Shown here piece by piece: positions 1 through 5,272 of a stretch of 5,272 nt of DNA. Source of the DNA: Clostridiaceae bacterium (GTDB taxonomy: Bacteria > Bacillota > Clostridia > Saccharofermentanales > UBA5734); contig JAAYFZ010000353.1 of NCBI GenBank assembly GCA_012727965.1, positions 1 to 5,272 of the forward strand, in the 5' to 3' direction. Numbering within the stretch: position 1 is the stretch's first letter; each line of letters opens with the position of its first letter. Below the pieces are notes generated by a model. The model ran no database searches and had not been told where the DNA came from. It saw only the letters and a list, made by a program, of their open reading frames with translations. A program made the translations under genes and the position numbers.

Positions 1-37
1 TCCGTTGTACAGCTTGTAACTTATTCAAATCTTCCAT
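1..37 (-). CDS. Start of a probable second AraC-type regulator, cut by the left edge
   Basis: Only 12 complete codons are inside the window: MEDLNKLQAVQR. The ATG at 35-37 has a good ribosome binding site, AGAGG followed by six bases. The short N-terminus resembles those of Firmicute AraC/XylS regulators that begin directly with their DNA-binding domain, where a similar lead-in precedes the first helix; this is family recall rather than a demonstrable domain. The gene follows the complete AraC-type gene on the same strand, with 58 bases from that gene's stop to this ATG, so the two are probably co-transcribed. The function cannot be settled from 12 residues. It could be any small protein with a charged helical start. 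Confidence 0.5.
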   Translation of the reverse strand, partial: MEDLNKLQAVQR

Positions 38-95
38 TTCTCACCTCTGACTTGATCATACTCTGTCCGGGAATGAGAATCTTGATCGTATTTGC

Positions 96-848
96 TCATT
101 TTTCAAGCGAGATCAACAGGGATGTATCCTCGAACATGAAGGAGTTGCTATCGGGCAATTTATCTAATTCATTATCATTAACTACAAGCCAGTATTCATA
201 ACCTCTTAGCTTGGTGACATCCTCTGATCCCTCGACCGGAGAGTCGAAGCCGAAGGTTCTTAGTACATCAACACAATAATTTCCTGCCAGACGATGCATT
301 GTTTCAATAATCGCATCTTCCGGTTCTTCGCCTATTGCCGTACCGCTTAGTACAGTCATCTTGCCAATGATCTCATACTTAACTTCACTAAAATTACTCT
401 TCATACTTTCAAATCCTTTCTCTGATACACTTTGCTTAACAATGTGAAATTCTGGAGCAAATCCCTCAAGTATTGTGGTCTCATCAGGATCAGTGGCTAG
501 ATCATATAGTACAAGACGTCTCGTTTTCAAAAAATTGTTTTCACGGAAATATGCTGGTGAATGACCATAAGCTTTGACTACAGCACGTGAAAATGCTCTC
601 TCGGAAGAATAGCCGACATCAAGCGCAATATCTACAATTCGCTTATTAGTTGAAGCGAGCTCACTCAGAGCATATTCAAGTTTTTTCTTTCTGACATATT
701 CCATCACAGAGAAGCCTGTATAAATACTAAACATATGGTTTAAATAGTACTTGGACAGACCTATATGCCATGAAATTTTGTCCAGGCTTAGCGGCTCGTT
801 AATATGTTCATCAATATGATCGATCATTTTCTGAAGAAGCTGTTTCAT
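96..848 (-). CDS. AraC-family transcriptional regulator with a short GyrI-like C-terminal domain
   Basis: A predicted cytoplasmic DNA-binding regulator of 250 residues. Residues 1-105 form an AraC/XylS double helix-turn-helix: LSLDKISWHIGLSKYYLNHM is the first, and DIALDVGYSSERAFSRAV plus the HSPAYFR tail is the second. Residues from about 146 onward resemble the GyrI-like small-molecule-binding domain, with GFDSPV and GYEYWLVV as markers. That domain normally runs about 150 residues, but here only about 105 are present. The inducer is unknown. I chose the ATG at 846-848 because GAGGT lies eight bases upstream. An in-frame ATG at 918-920 would add 24 residues but has no ribosome binding site, and it would make a perfect 12-bp palindrome part of the coding region. 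A rubrerythrin terminator lies upstream and a likely second AraC gene downstream, so this gene probably starts its own transcript. Confidence 0.88.
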   Translation of the reverse strand: MKQLLQKMIDHIDEHINEPLSLDKISWHIGLSKYYLNHMFSIYTGFSVMEYVRKKKLEYALSELASTNKRIVDIALDVGYSSERAFSRAVVKAYGHSPAYFRENNFLKTRRLVLYDLATDPDETTILEGFAPEFHIVKQSVSEKGFESMKSNFSEVKYEIIGKMTVLSGTAIGEEPEDAIIETMHRLAGNYCVDVLRTFGFDSPVEGSEDVTKLRGYEYWLVVNDNELDKLPDSNSFMFEDTSLLISLEK

Positions 849-871
849 ACTCGCTGACCTCACTATTATTA

Positions 872-883
872 TTGTCCGGACAA
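872..883. promoter_or_regulatory. Perfect palindrome upstream of the AraC-type gene, candidate operator
   Basis: TTGTCCGGACAA is a perfect 12-bp palindrome. It lies 23 bases upstream of the chosen AraC start, between the possible promoter and the ribosome binding site. It is far too short, and lacks the T-tract, to be a terminator. Position and symmetry suggest a protein-binding site, possibly for autoregulation, although AraC-family sites are usually direct repeats. A related CCGGACA core recurs ahead of the left-edge gene. Confidence 0.4.
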
Positions 884-930
884 ATTCATTATATTGTAGA
901 TTCAGAGTTTCACAGGACATTTTGAGCTGT

Positions 931-961
931 ATTCTAGAATATATTATGTAATGATGGTCAA
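931..961 (-). promoter_or_regulatory. Possible promoter of the AraC-type gene
   Basis: On the minus strand TTGACC (956-961) is followed after 19 bases by TAGAAT (931-936), a 5/6 match to the -10 consensus. The spacing is two bases longer than ideal. It sits between the rubrerythrin terminator and the AraC gene, where a promoter is expected. A second -10-like TATAAT lies at 888-893 but has no convincing -35 partner. Confidence 0.35.
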
Positions 962-978
962 GAATTCCTTATCCACAC

Positions 979-1008
979 AAAAAAAGAAGCCCCCATAAGG
1001 AGGCTTCT
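979..1008 (-). terminator. Intrinsic terminator of the rubrerythrin transcript
   Basis: Read on the minus strand, a 10-bp stem AGAAGCCTCC / GGGGGCTTCT (one U-G pair) closes a TTAT loop and is followed at once by seven T. It begins 26 bases after the rubrerythrin stop. The opposite strand lacks a T-tract after the stem, so it acts in the minus direction only. It separates perR-rubrerythrin transcription from the AraC genes. Confidence 0.93.
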
Positions 1009-1034
1009 AATCTGCATGTACAGGAATCAATTTA

Positions 1035-1529
1035 TCAGTATTTTATAAACTTATCGCCAGAGACGTTGCAGATCGGGCATTTGCCAGGTACAACCTTCTC
1101 GATATTACCGCAGACGGGACACAGATAGTAGAAAACTTCCTCTGTCTCATCGACGTTCTGAAGAGCTTCATTATAAAGCTTAGCATGTACTTCCTCAGCC
1201 TTCATTGCATAAGTAAATGCACGGATAGCATTTTTATCGCCTTCTGCTTCGGCATCCTTGATGAATTCAGGATACATATCCTTGTACTCGTAGGTCTCAC
1301 CAGCTTCAGCATCTTTTAGGTTTTCTTCTGTCGAGTTGATCTTGCCTGCCAGTTCGAATTCCTTGTGAGCATGGATCGTCTCAGCATCAGCTGCTGCTTT
1401 GAAGAGTTTTGCGGCATTCATTTTGCCTTCTGCTTCGGCCTTCTTGGCATAAGCCAGATATTTTCTGTTAGCCTGTGATTCACCGGCAAAAGCCGCCATC
1501 AGATTCTCATGTGTTTTGTTTCCGCTCAT
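1035..1529 (-). CDS. rbr: Rubrerythrin, short form
   Basis: A cytoplasmic non-haem diiron protein that reduces hydrogen peroxide to water in anaerobes, fed with electrons through its own rubredoxin-like iron site. The 164 residues hold a ferritin-like four-helix domain (about 1-125) with ligands at E17, E50 and H53 (ETIH), E78 and E81 (GETYEY), and E112 and H115 (EEVH). A C-terminal rubredoxin-like knuckle follows, with C137, C140, C151 and C154 in CPVCG and CPIC pairs. It is shorter than the classical protein of about 190 residues, mainly through a compact inter-helix linker, but all expected ligands are present. The start is fixed by GGAGG six bases before the ATG. The perR-like gene lies 81 bases upstream on the same strand with no intrinsic terminator between, so peroxide-responsive, PerR-linked expression is likely. 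A strong terminator follows the gene. Confidence 0.96.
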   Translation of the reverse strand: MSGNKTHENLMAAFAGESQANRKYLAYAKKAEAEGKMNAAKLFKAAADAETIHAHKEFELAGKINSTEENLKDAEAGETYEYKDMYPEFIKDAEAEGDKNAIRAFTYAMKAEEVHAKLYNEALQNVDETEEVFYYLCPVCGNIEKVVPGKCPICNVSGDKFIKY

Positions 1530-1559
1530 TTTGAACCTCCGTAATTTTGCTTTTATATT

Positions 1560-1581
1560 TTACGCTGAAGAGTCAGCATAA
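1560..1581 (-). repeat. Inverted repeat in the rubrerythrin leader
   Basis: On the minus strand TTATGCTGA and TCAGCGTAA pair over nine positions (one U-G) around a CTCT loop. It sits 30 bases upstream of the rubrerythrin start. No T-tract follows, so it is not an intrinsic terminator. It could be an operator, an mRNA-stabilising or processing hairpin between perR and rbr, or chance. Confidence 0.45.
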
Positions 1582-1610
1582 TAACTAAGTATTTAGAAGA
1601 CATGAATCAA

Positions 1611-2036
1611 CTAGCTCTTGCTTTTTAGACATTCTTTGCAAGTGCCTCTGAAATAGACATCTCTGCTGTCAATTTTGAATGCTGCCAGCTGTCCCGATGT
1701 CAAATGATCGAGATCCAGATCGAAGTCATAGATACGACCACAGGAATCACATTTAAAATGTCCATGTTCTCCAGTAACGATATCATAACGAACCTCATTG
1801 TCTTCGATGTTAACGGGCCTGATGATTCCTGCCTCCAGGAAGGCGTCCATTGTATTATATATAGTTGTTTTAGATAAAGATGGAACCGTGCCCTTGAGTC
1901 CGTTGAAGATCTGATCTGCAGTAGGGTGGTTATGATTAGCAGACATATATTCCAGCACCATCAGACGCTGATGAGATAAACGAATATTTTTTTCGCGCAA
2001 CATATCCTGAATAGAATTGTCTTCTGCCAGCATCAT
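1611..2036 (-). CDS. perR: PerR-type peroxide-responsive repressor (Fur family)
   Basis: A dimeric, metal-dependent repressor that senses peroxide by iron-catalysed histidine oxidation and controls peroxide defence. The 141 residues have a winged-helix DNA-binding domain (about 8-85, including HPTADQIF and TTIYNTMDAFLEAGII) and a C-terminal dimerisation domain. The regulatory metal ligands H37, D85, H91, H93 and D104 fall at the same residue numbers as in Bacillus subtilis PerR. Asp at 104 favours PerR over Fur, which has Glu there. The structural zinc site is C96, C99, C133 and C136. Two ATG codons are adjacent: from GGGAGG the first is four bases away and the second (2031-2033) seven, so the protein may begin at residue 2. 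Rubrerythrin, a typical PerR target, follows on the same strand. The leader carries repeated TTGTAA elements consistent with autoregulation. The PerR assignment rests on ligand residues and context. Confidence 0.9.
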   Translation of the reverse strand: MMLAEDNSIQDMLREKNIRLSHQRLMVLEYMSANHNHPTADQIFNGLKGTVPSLSKTTIYNTMDAFLEAGIIRPVNIEDNEVRYDIVTGEHGHFKCDSCGRIYDFDLDLDHLTSGQLAAFKIDSRDVYFRGTCKECLKSKS

Positions 2037-2046
2037 TAACCCTCCC

Positions 2047-2085
2047 TTGTAAAATACTATTATTACAAAATTGAATTCATTACAA
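2047..2085. promoter_or_regulatory. Cluster of TTGTAA/TTACAA elements over the perR transcription start, candidate PerR operator
   Basis: TTGTAA-type hexamers occur at 2047-2052, 2063-2068 and 2080-2085. On the minus strand the last two read TTGTAA in direct orientation 17 bases apart, and the first reads TTACAA, so 2047-2068 is a TTGTAA-10-TTACAA inverted repeat. They span from the expected transcription start to the ribosome binding site, a position that would block transcription. They only loosely resemble the Bacillus PerR box (TTATAATnATTATAA). Confidence 0.42.
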
Positions 2086-2088
2086 TTA

Positions 2089-2117
2089 ATAATATCATTT
2101 TACTATACAGCTGTCAA
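2089..2117 (-). promoter_or_regulatory. Sigma-A promoter of perR
   Basis: On the minus strand a perfect -35 TTGACA (2112-2117) is followed after 17 bases by -10 TATTAT (2089-2094, 5/6). Transcription should start near 2082, giving a leader of about 46 bases before the perR start. This is the best promoter in the window. Confidence 0.82.
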
Positions 2118-2227
2118 TATTTGTAATAAAACAAAAGGGTAAAGAGCGTTAGAATGAAGATAATTGGTTTATGAGTTTTGCAGCAGTACGTCGGCTTATA
2201 GTTAGCCCGTGGGGAAGGAGTTTCATT

Positions 2228-3037
2228 ATGGTCAGTTCAATTTCAATTATCGGTATGGTTTTCACATTATTGATTTCGATTGCGGCGCCTATCGTGCTTG
2301 CGATAGTCTTGTATAGACGCCACCGATATCATCCGCTGTCGATCGTTGTTGGTGCAGCGGTATTCGTTATTAGCCAAATCATTATTAGAATACCCTTGTT
2401 AAGTGCTCTGGCCGGTACTAGCTGGCATCAAAAATATAGCAGCAGCCTTATTTATCTTTTGCTGATATACGCCCTTAGTGCAGGTCTCTTCGAAGAAACG
2501 GGAAGATTCATTGGTTTTAGATTTTTCAGAAAAAATCATCTTGACTGGAAAAACGCTGTCGCATTTGGAATCGGCCATGGCGGAATTGAAGCTGCACTGC
2601 TGGTTGGTATGCAATCAGTCAACAACCTTACGATCAGCTTGATGATAAATTCAGGCAGCTTCGAAACACTGATGGCGCCATCGTTGGGAGATCAGGCAGA
2701 ACTGGTAAAAGAGGCACTAACTGGCACGCCGCCGGCTCATTTTTTCCTGGCAGGTTTAGAGAGACTGGCAGTTTTGCCGGTTCATATAATATTGTCGATA
2801 ATTGTTTGTCTGGCCGTAGCCAGGCGCAAATATCTTCTTGTGCTTCTGGCGATTTTGCTGCATGGCATAGTTAACGCGCCAGCTGTTCTGGCATCGCCTT
2901 TTGACATCAGTATATATGTAATAGAGAGCATGATAATTCTGATGTCGATCATCGCCATCTGGGCAATCTTCAGATCGAAGAAATGGTTCCCGGAGGAGAT
3001 GGTTGTTCAGGCTGATAGACAGAAGATTATACAATAA
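2228..3037 (+). CDS. YhfC-type membrane protein, predicted glutamic intramembrane protease (CPBP superfamily)
   Basis: A 269-residue polytopic inner-membrane protein with about seven hydrophobic segments, near residues 5-28, 36-58, 72-95, 108-130, 182-198, 202-221 and 228-247. CPBP-like catalytic motifs lie in the membrane: EETGR (89-93), GIGHGGIEA (114-122) and HGIVN (212-216, the HxxxN motif), plus E178-R179 and H186. The GHGGIE form is typical of YhfC proteins rather than classical Abi/CAAX proteases. Substrate and biological role are unknown. I chose the ATG at 2228 because AAGGAG lies seven bases upstream. An in-frame ATG at 2171 adds 19 residues but has no convincing ribosome binding site. 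The gene is divergent from perR across 191 bases and convergent with TetR across 28 bases. I found no convincing promoter or terminator for it. Family membership is fairly firm; protease activity is inferred from homologues. Confidence 0.82.
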   Translation: MVSSISIIGMVFTLLISIAAPIVLAIVLYRRHRYHPLSIVVGAAVFVISQIIIRIPLLSALAGTSWHQKYSSSLIYLLLIYALSAGLFEETGRFIGFRFFRKNHLDWKNAVAFGIGHGGIEAALLVGMQSVNNLTISLMINSGSFETLMAPSLGDQAELVKEALTGTPPAHFFLAGLERLAVLPVHIILSIIVCLAVARRKYLLVLLAILLHGIVNAPAVLASPFDISIYVIESMIILMSIIAIWAIFRSKKWFPEEMVVQADRQKIIQ

Positions 3038-3065
3038 GTGTTTTGGCAGATCTCGATTATGCTTC

Positions 3066-3662
3066 TTATTCTGTGATGAAAATTGCCGCCAGCAGCAAGT
3101 CGAGTTCTTGATCAAGCCGCTCGACCAGATCGTAGCCAAAATCATGTAAACACCAGTCTATTATGCTGCCACGGACAAATTTTATCAGCAGATCTGTTGC
3201 TGCTTCAGGCGTCAGTTGCTGGCTGAGCTTGTCCTCAGACTGCCTGATACAGGAGAGAACAGCTCTGTAGTATTTTCTATTAGGATCGACAGCTGAATGC
3301 TTGGCATCGTTGAGAATATTGAGATAGTACTCTCTTATAAGCGGTCCTGCTTCGGTCACGATAAACCGGGTCTGCCGCAGCAGGATTTTTTTTACGGATA
3401 AACGGGGTTTCGCGCAATCGTCGGAAGCCCCTTTTTTCTTATCAAAAAGATCATCGAGAGTTTCATCAAACAGCAGAAAAGACTTGTTCATAACCTCTTG
3501 TTTGGACTGAAAATGGTGGTAGAAGGCTCCGACGGAAACACCAGCTTGCCTGCATATTTCCTGTATACCTGTTTTCTTCCAGCCGTGTTCACGAGCAATT
3601 ACAATTGCTGCCTCTAATATAGCCTGCTGTGTTTTTTCGGACCTTTCCTGTGGTTTTCTCAT
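3066..3662 (-). CDS. TetR-family transcriptional regulator
   Basis: A 198-residue predicted cytoplasmic repressor. The N-terminal TetR helix-turn-helix spans about residues 12-58, with the hallmark run GVSVGAFYHHFQSKQEVM (41-58). The remaining all-helical part (about 65-198) is the ligand-binding and dimerisation domain, which diverges too much between TetR proteins to name a ligand. The start is supported by GAGG seven bases upstream of the ATG. It is divergent from the 2-enoate-reductase-type gene across 101 bases, the usual layout for a TetR protein that represses its neighbour and itself, so a substrate or product of that reductase is a plausible but unproven inducer. Its 3' end faces the YhfC-type gene, only 28 bases away, with no visible terminator between them. 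Confidence 0.92.
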   Translation of the reverse strand: MRKPQERSEKTQQAILEAAIVIAREHGWKKTGIQEICRQAGVSVGAFYHHFQSKQEVMNKSFLLFDETLDDLFDKKKGASDDCAKPRLSVKKILLRQTRFIVTEAGPLIREYYLNILNDAKHSAVDPNRKYYRAVLSCIRQSEDKLSQQLTPEAATDLLIKFVRGSIIDWCLHDFGYDLVERLDQELDLLLAAIFITE

Positions 3663-3681
3663 TATATATCCTCACTTAAGT

Positions 3682-3710
3682 TTGATTTGCCAGTGTATGT
3701 GTGTTAGATT
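3682..3710 (+). promoter_or_regulatory. Candidate promoter of the 2-enoate-reductase-type gene
   Basis: TTGATT (3682-3687) and TAGATT (3705-3710) are separated by 17 bases, each matching four of six consensus positions. Transcription would start near 3717, leaving a leader of about 47 bases with the AGGAGG site. The spacing is ideal and the hexamers moderate. Confidence 0.4.
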
Positions 3711-3725
3711 GAAAACAGAATCACA
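3700..3725. promoter_or_regulatory. Imperfect dyad over the reductase promoter, possible TetR operator
   Basis: A 26-base segment begins TGTG and ends CACA, with partial symmetry inside (GATT near the left, AATC near the right). It covers the candidate -10 and start site. An additional ATCACA lies at 3745-3750, repeating the one at 3720-3725. The symmetry is weak, so this is a candidate only. Confidence 0.25.
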
Positions 3726-3739
3726 TTCGGTTTATTTAC

Positions 3740-3768
3740 ATTATATCACAGGAGGTTGTATCCATGAA
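3740..3768 (-). promoter_or_regulatory. Possible promoter of the TetR gene
   Basis: On the minus strand a perfect -10 TATAAT (3740-3745) is preceded, 17 bases away, by the poor -35 TTCATG (3763-3768). It would start transcription near 3733 and overlaps the ribosome binding site of the divergent reductase gene. Confidence 0.35.
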
Positions 3769-5272
3769 GACAGACGCAATGATTCAGGAACTTGTTGACG
3801 GCTATGGCAGTTGGGTTAGAAGTGAAACAGATAATCAGGCAGGTAGTACCGGCCGGATGACAAAAGAGCTTTACCCCTATGATCGGATGTTTTCACCGAT
3901 TCGCGTGAACAGCATTACCCTCAAGAACAGGATTGTAATGGCTCCCATGGGCAACATCGATATGTGTGAAGAAACCGGCAGACCGAATGATAAAATGCTG
4001 CAGTATTTCTTCGCCAGGGCGAAGGGCGGTGTCGGTCTGATTACAACCGGACTGGTACCAATCAGTCATGGCATCGATAATTCAATCACAGAAATGGATG
4101 ATCTTTCATACTTCCCACGCATCGACAGAAGCCGAACGGTTTTTGCCGGTTGGCGCGACCTGGCTCAGGGAGTTCATGCCCATGGCAGCCGGATATTTAT
4201 CCAGCTGACACCGGGACTTGGACGAGTGGGCAATCCCCAATGTCTGATAAATGAACTGAAATTTCCAGTATCTGCCTCATTCAATCCTAACTTCTATATT
4301 CCCCAGATTCCTTGTATGCGTTTGTCGGACCGCAAACTCAAGAAGATCATCAAGAATGCCGGCCAGGCCACTGCAGATGCCAGAGCTGCTGGCATCGATG
4401 GCGTATATCTACATGGTCATGAAGGCTATCTGCTCGAGCAGCTGACTAATCCGGCCTTCAATCGAAGATCACTTGGCAAATACGCTGACTGGCAGCGCTT
4501 CGGCATCGATCTGGTCAAGGAGCTGCGCCGCAGAAGCGACGATAAATACCCGATCATGTACAGGATAGATCTGTCGCTGGCTCTAAATGAAACATATGGC
4601 GAGGATGGTATGAGCATATCTGCTCTCAAGAAATTTAAAAACGGCAGAACTATTGAGCAGACACTTGACTATATGACCAATCTGGTAGAAGCCGGAGTCG
4701 ACATGTTTGATGTTGATCTTGGCTGTTATGACAACTGGTGGCTGCCACATCCTCCAGCCGGCATGCCTGCTGGCTGCTTCCTTGATGTCTCCAAGCTGGT
4801 AAAAGAACACTTCGCCAAAAACAATATCAAATCAAACGCTGGTCTTGAAGTGCCAGTCGTAGCCGTAGGCAAACTGGGCTACCCGGACATTGCCGAACAG
4901 GCTCTGCGAGATGATAAATGTGATATGGTCATGCTCGGAAGACCGCTGCTTGCTGATCCGGATTGGCCGAATAAAACATATGCCGGTAAGGTAGATGAGA
5001 TCAGACCCTGTATTGGCTGCCAGGAAGGCTGCATCAACGAATTTGTCGATGGTGGTCACCCGCAATGCGCAGTTAATCCCAGAACAGGCTTCGAGCACAG
5101 TATTGAAGAGCTGCCGATGCCAGTTCCAGTGAAGAAAAAGATAGCCGTTGTCGGTTCAGGTCCTGCGGGCATTACTTTTGCCATTATAGCTGCAGGTAGA
5201 GGTCATGATGTAACAGTTTATGAGAAGAGCGATAGAGTCGGTGGCCGGGTCATAGCGGGAAGCATTCCAAAA
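3764..5272 (+). CDS. 2-enoate / 2,4-dienoyl-CoA reductase-type flavoenzyme (FMN, 4Fe-4S, FAD), cut by the right edge
   Basis: 503 codons are visible and the frame is open at the edge; relatives have about 640-670 residues. An Old Yellow Enzyme-like FMN barrel spans about residues 41-402 (start FSPIRVNSITLKNRIVMAPM, FMN/phosphate end VVAVGKLGYPDIAEQAL and VMLGRPLLADPDWP). A 4Fe-4S motif C416, C419, C423, C435 (CxxCxxxCx11C) follows, then an FAD dinucleotide fold (IAVVGSGPAGI at 460-470, YEKSDRVGGR at 486-495). Such enzymes pass electrons from NAD(P)H through FAD and Fe-S to FMN and reduce C=C bonds conjugated to a carbonyl or acyl group in the cytoplasm. QLTPGLGR (147-154), HGHEGYLLEQLT (217-228) and CYDNWWLPHPP (321-331) resemble the 2-enoate reductase / bile-acid BaiCD-BaiH branch more than FadH, but the substrate cannot be named. 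AGGAGG eight bases before the ATG fixes the start and leaves an extra N-terminus of about 38 residues before the barrel. Divergent TetR is the likely regulator. Confidence 0.93.
   Translation, partial: MKTDAMIQELVDGYGSWVRSETDNQAGSTGRMTKELYPYDRMFSPIRVNSITLKNRIVMAPMGNIDMCEETGRPNDKMLQYFFARAKGGVGLITTGLVPISHGIDNSITEMDDLSYFPRIDRSRTVFAGWRDLAQGVHAHGSRIFIQLTPGLGRVGNPQCLINELKFPVSASFNPNFYIPQIPCMRLSDRKLKKIIKNAGQATADARAAGIDGVYLHGHEGYLLEQLTNPAFNRRSLGKYADWQRFGIDLVKELRRRSDDKYPIMYRIDLSLALNETYGEDGMSISALKKFKNGRTIEQTLDYMTNLVEAGVDMFDVDLGCYDNWWLPHPPAGMPAGCFLDVSKLVKEHFAKNNIKSNAGLEVPVVAVGKLGYPDIAEQALRDDKCDMVMLGRPLLADPDWPNKTYAGKVDEIRPCIGCQEGCINEFVDGGHPQCAVNPRTGFEHSIEELPMPVPVKKKIAVVGSGPAGITFAIIAAGRGHDVTVYEKSDRVGGRVIAGSIPK

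Noticed and set aside
25..99. 24-codon open frame starting in an ATGA overlap with the AraC stop
   Set aside because: It has no ribosome binding site, and a better-supported start with AGAGG lies at 35-37 in a different frame.
849..920. Upstream start adding 24 residues to the AraC-type protein
   Set aside because: There is no ribosome binding site before 920, and the extra residues are not family-like, whereas the ATG at 846-848 has GAGGT at good spacing just before the DNA-binding domain.
1560..1581. Hairpin read as a perR terminator
   Set aside because: The stem is only moderately GC-rich and neither strand has a T-tract after it.
2171..2227. Upstream start adding 19 residues to the YhfC-type protein
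   Set aside because: There is no convincing ribosome binding site, whereas AAGGAG sits seven bases before the ATG at 2228.
2399..2614. Minus-strand open frame of 71 codons
   Set aside because: It is antisense to the YhfC-type gene, which has conserved motifs here, and has no protein-family features.
3038..3065. Shared terminator between the convergent YhfC-type and tetR genes
   Set aside because: The 28 bases contain no stem-loop with a T-tract in either direction.
2756..3145. Minus-strand open frame of 129 codons
   Set aside because: It overlaps both the YhfC-type gene and the end of tetR in other frames, and its composition (rich in N, Q and H) looks non-coding.
4426..5098. Minus-strand open frames at 4426-4629, 4583-4810 and 4832-5098
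   Set aside because: They lie antisense inside the reductase gene, have no recognisable domain, and overlap a frame with clear family motifs throughout.

Overview
The window looks like chromosomal DNA from a low- to mid-GC anaerobic Firmicute, most likely a clostridial relative. The evidence is a rubrerythrin, a PerR-type Fur regulator, an [4Fe-4S] 2-enoate-reductase-type flavoenzyme, strong purine-rich ribosome binding sites, a textbook sigma-A promoter and AT-rich intergenic spacers. The genus cannot be named from sequence alone. No mobile element, CRISPR array, rRNA or tRNA was seen, and no gap between genes exceeds 300 bases.

Left part (1-2036, all on the minus strand). In transcription order this holds a perR-like peroxide regulator, a short rubrerythrin that ends in a strong intrinsic terminator, an AraC-type regulator with a shortened GyrI-like ligand domain, and the first 12 codons of a further gene cut by the left edge. 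That last gene resembles the start of another AraC regulator. perR and rubrerythrin are 81 bases apart with no intrinsic terminator between them, so they may form one oxidative-stress unit. The terminator at 979-1008 separates them from the AraC pair.

Middle (2228-3037, plus strand). A YhfC-type (CPBP superfamily) polytopic membrane protein, a predicted glutamic-type intramembrane protease, is divergent from perR. It is convergent with a TetR regulator only 28 bases away.

Right part (3066-5272). The TetR regulator (minus) is divergent from a large flavoenzyme (plus) that runs off the right edge. The enzyme has an OYE-like FMN barrel, a four-cysteine Fe-S motif and the start of an FAD/NAD(P)H domain. 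It matches the 2-enoate / 2,4-dienoyl-CoA reductase architecture. The 101-base divergent spacer carries candidate promoters for both genes and a weak dyad over the reductase promoter, so TetR is a natural candidate regulator of the reductase.

The genes are recognisable families in ordinary arrangements, and I do not see a clearly new multi-gene system. The points most worth a second look are the reductase's N-terminal extension and altered active-site motifs, the repeated TTGTAA elements at the perR promoter, the CCGGACA element ahead of both AraC-type starts, and the shortened AraC ligand domain.
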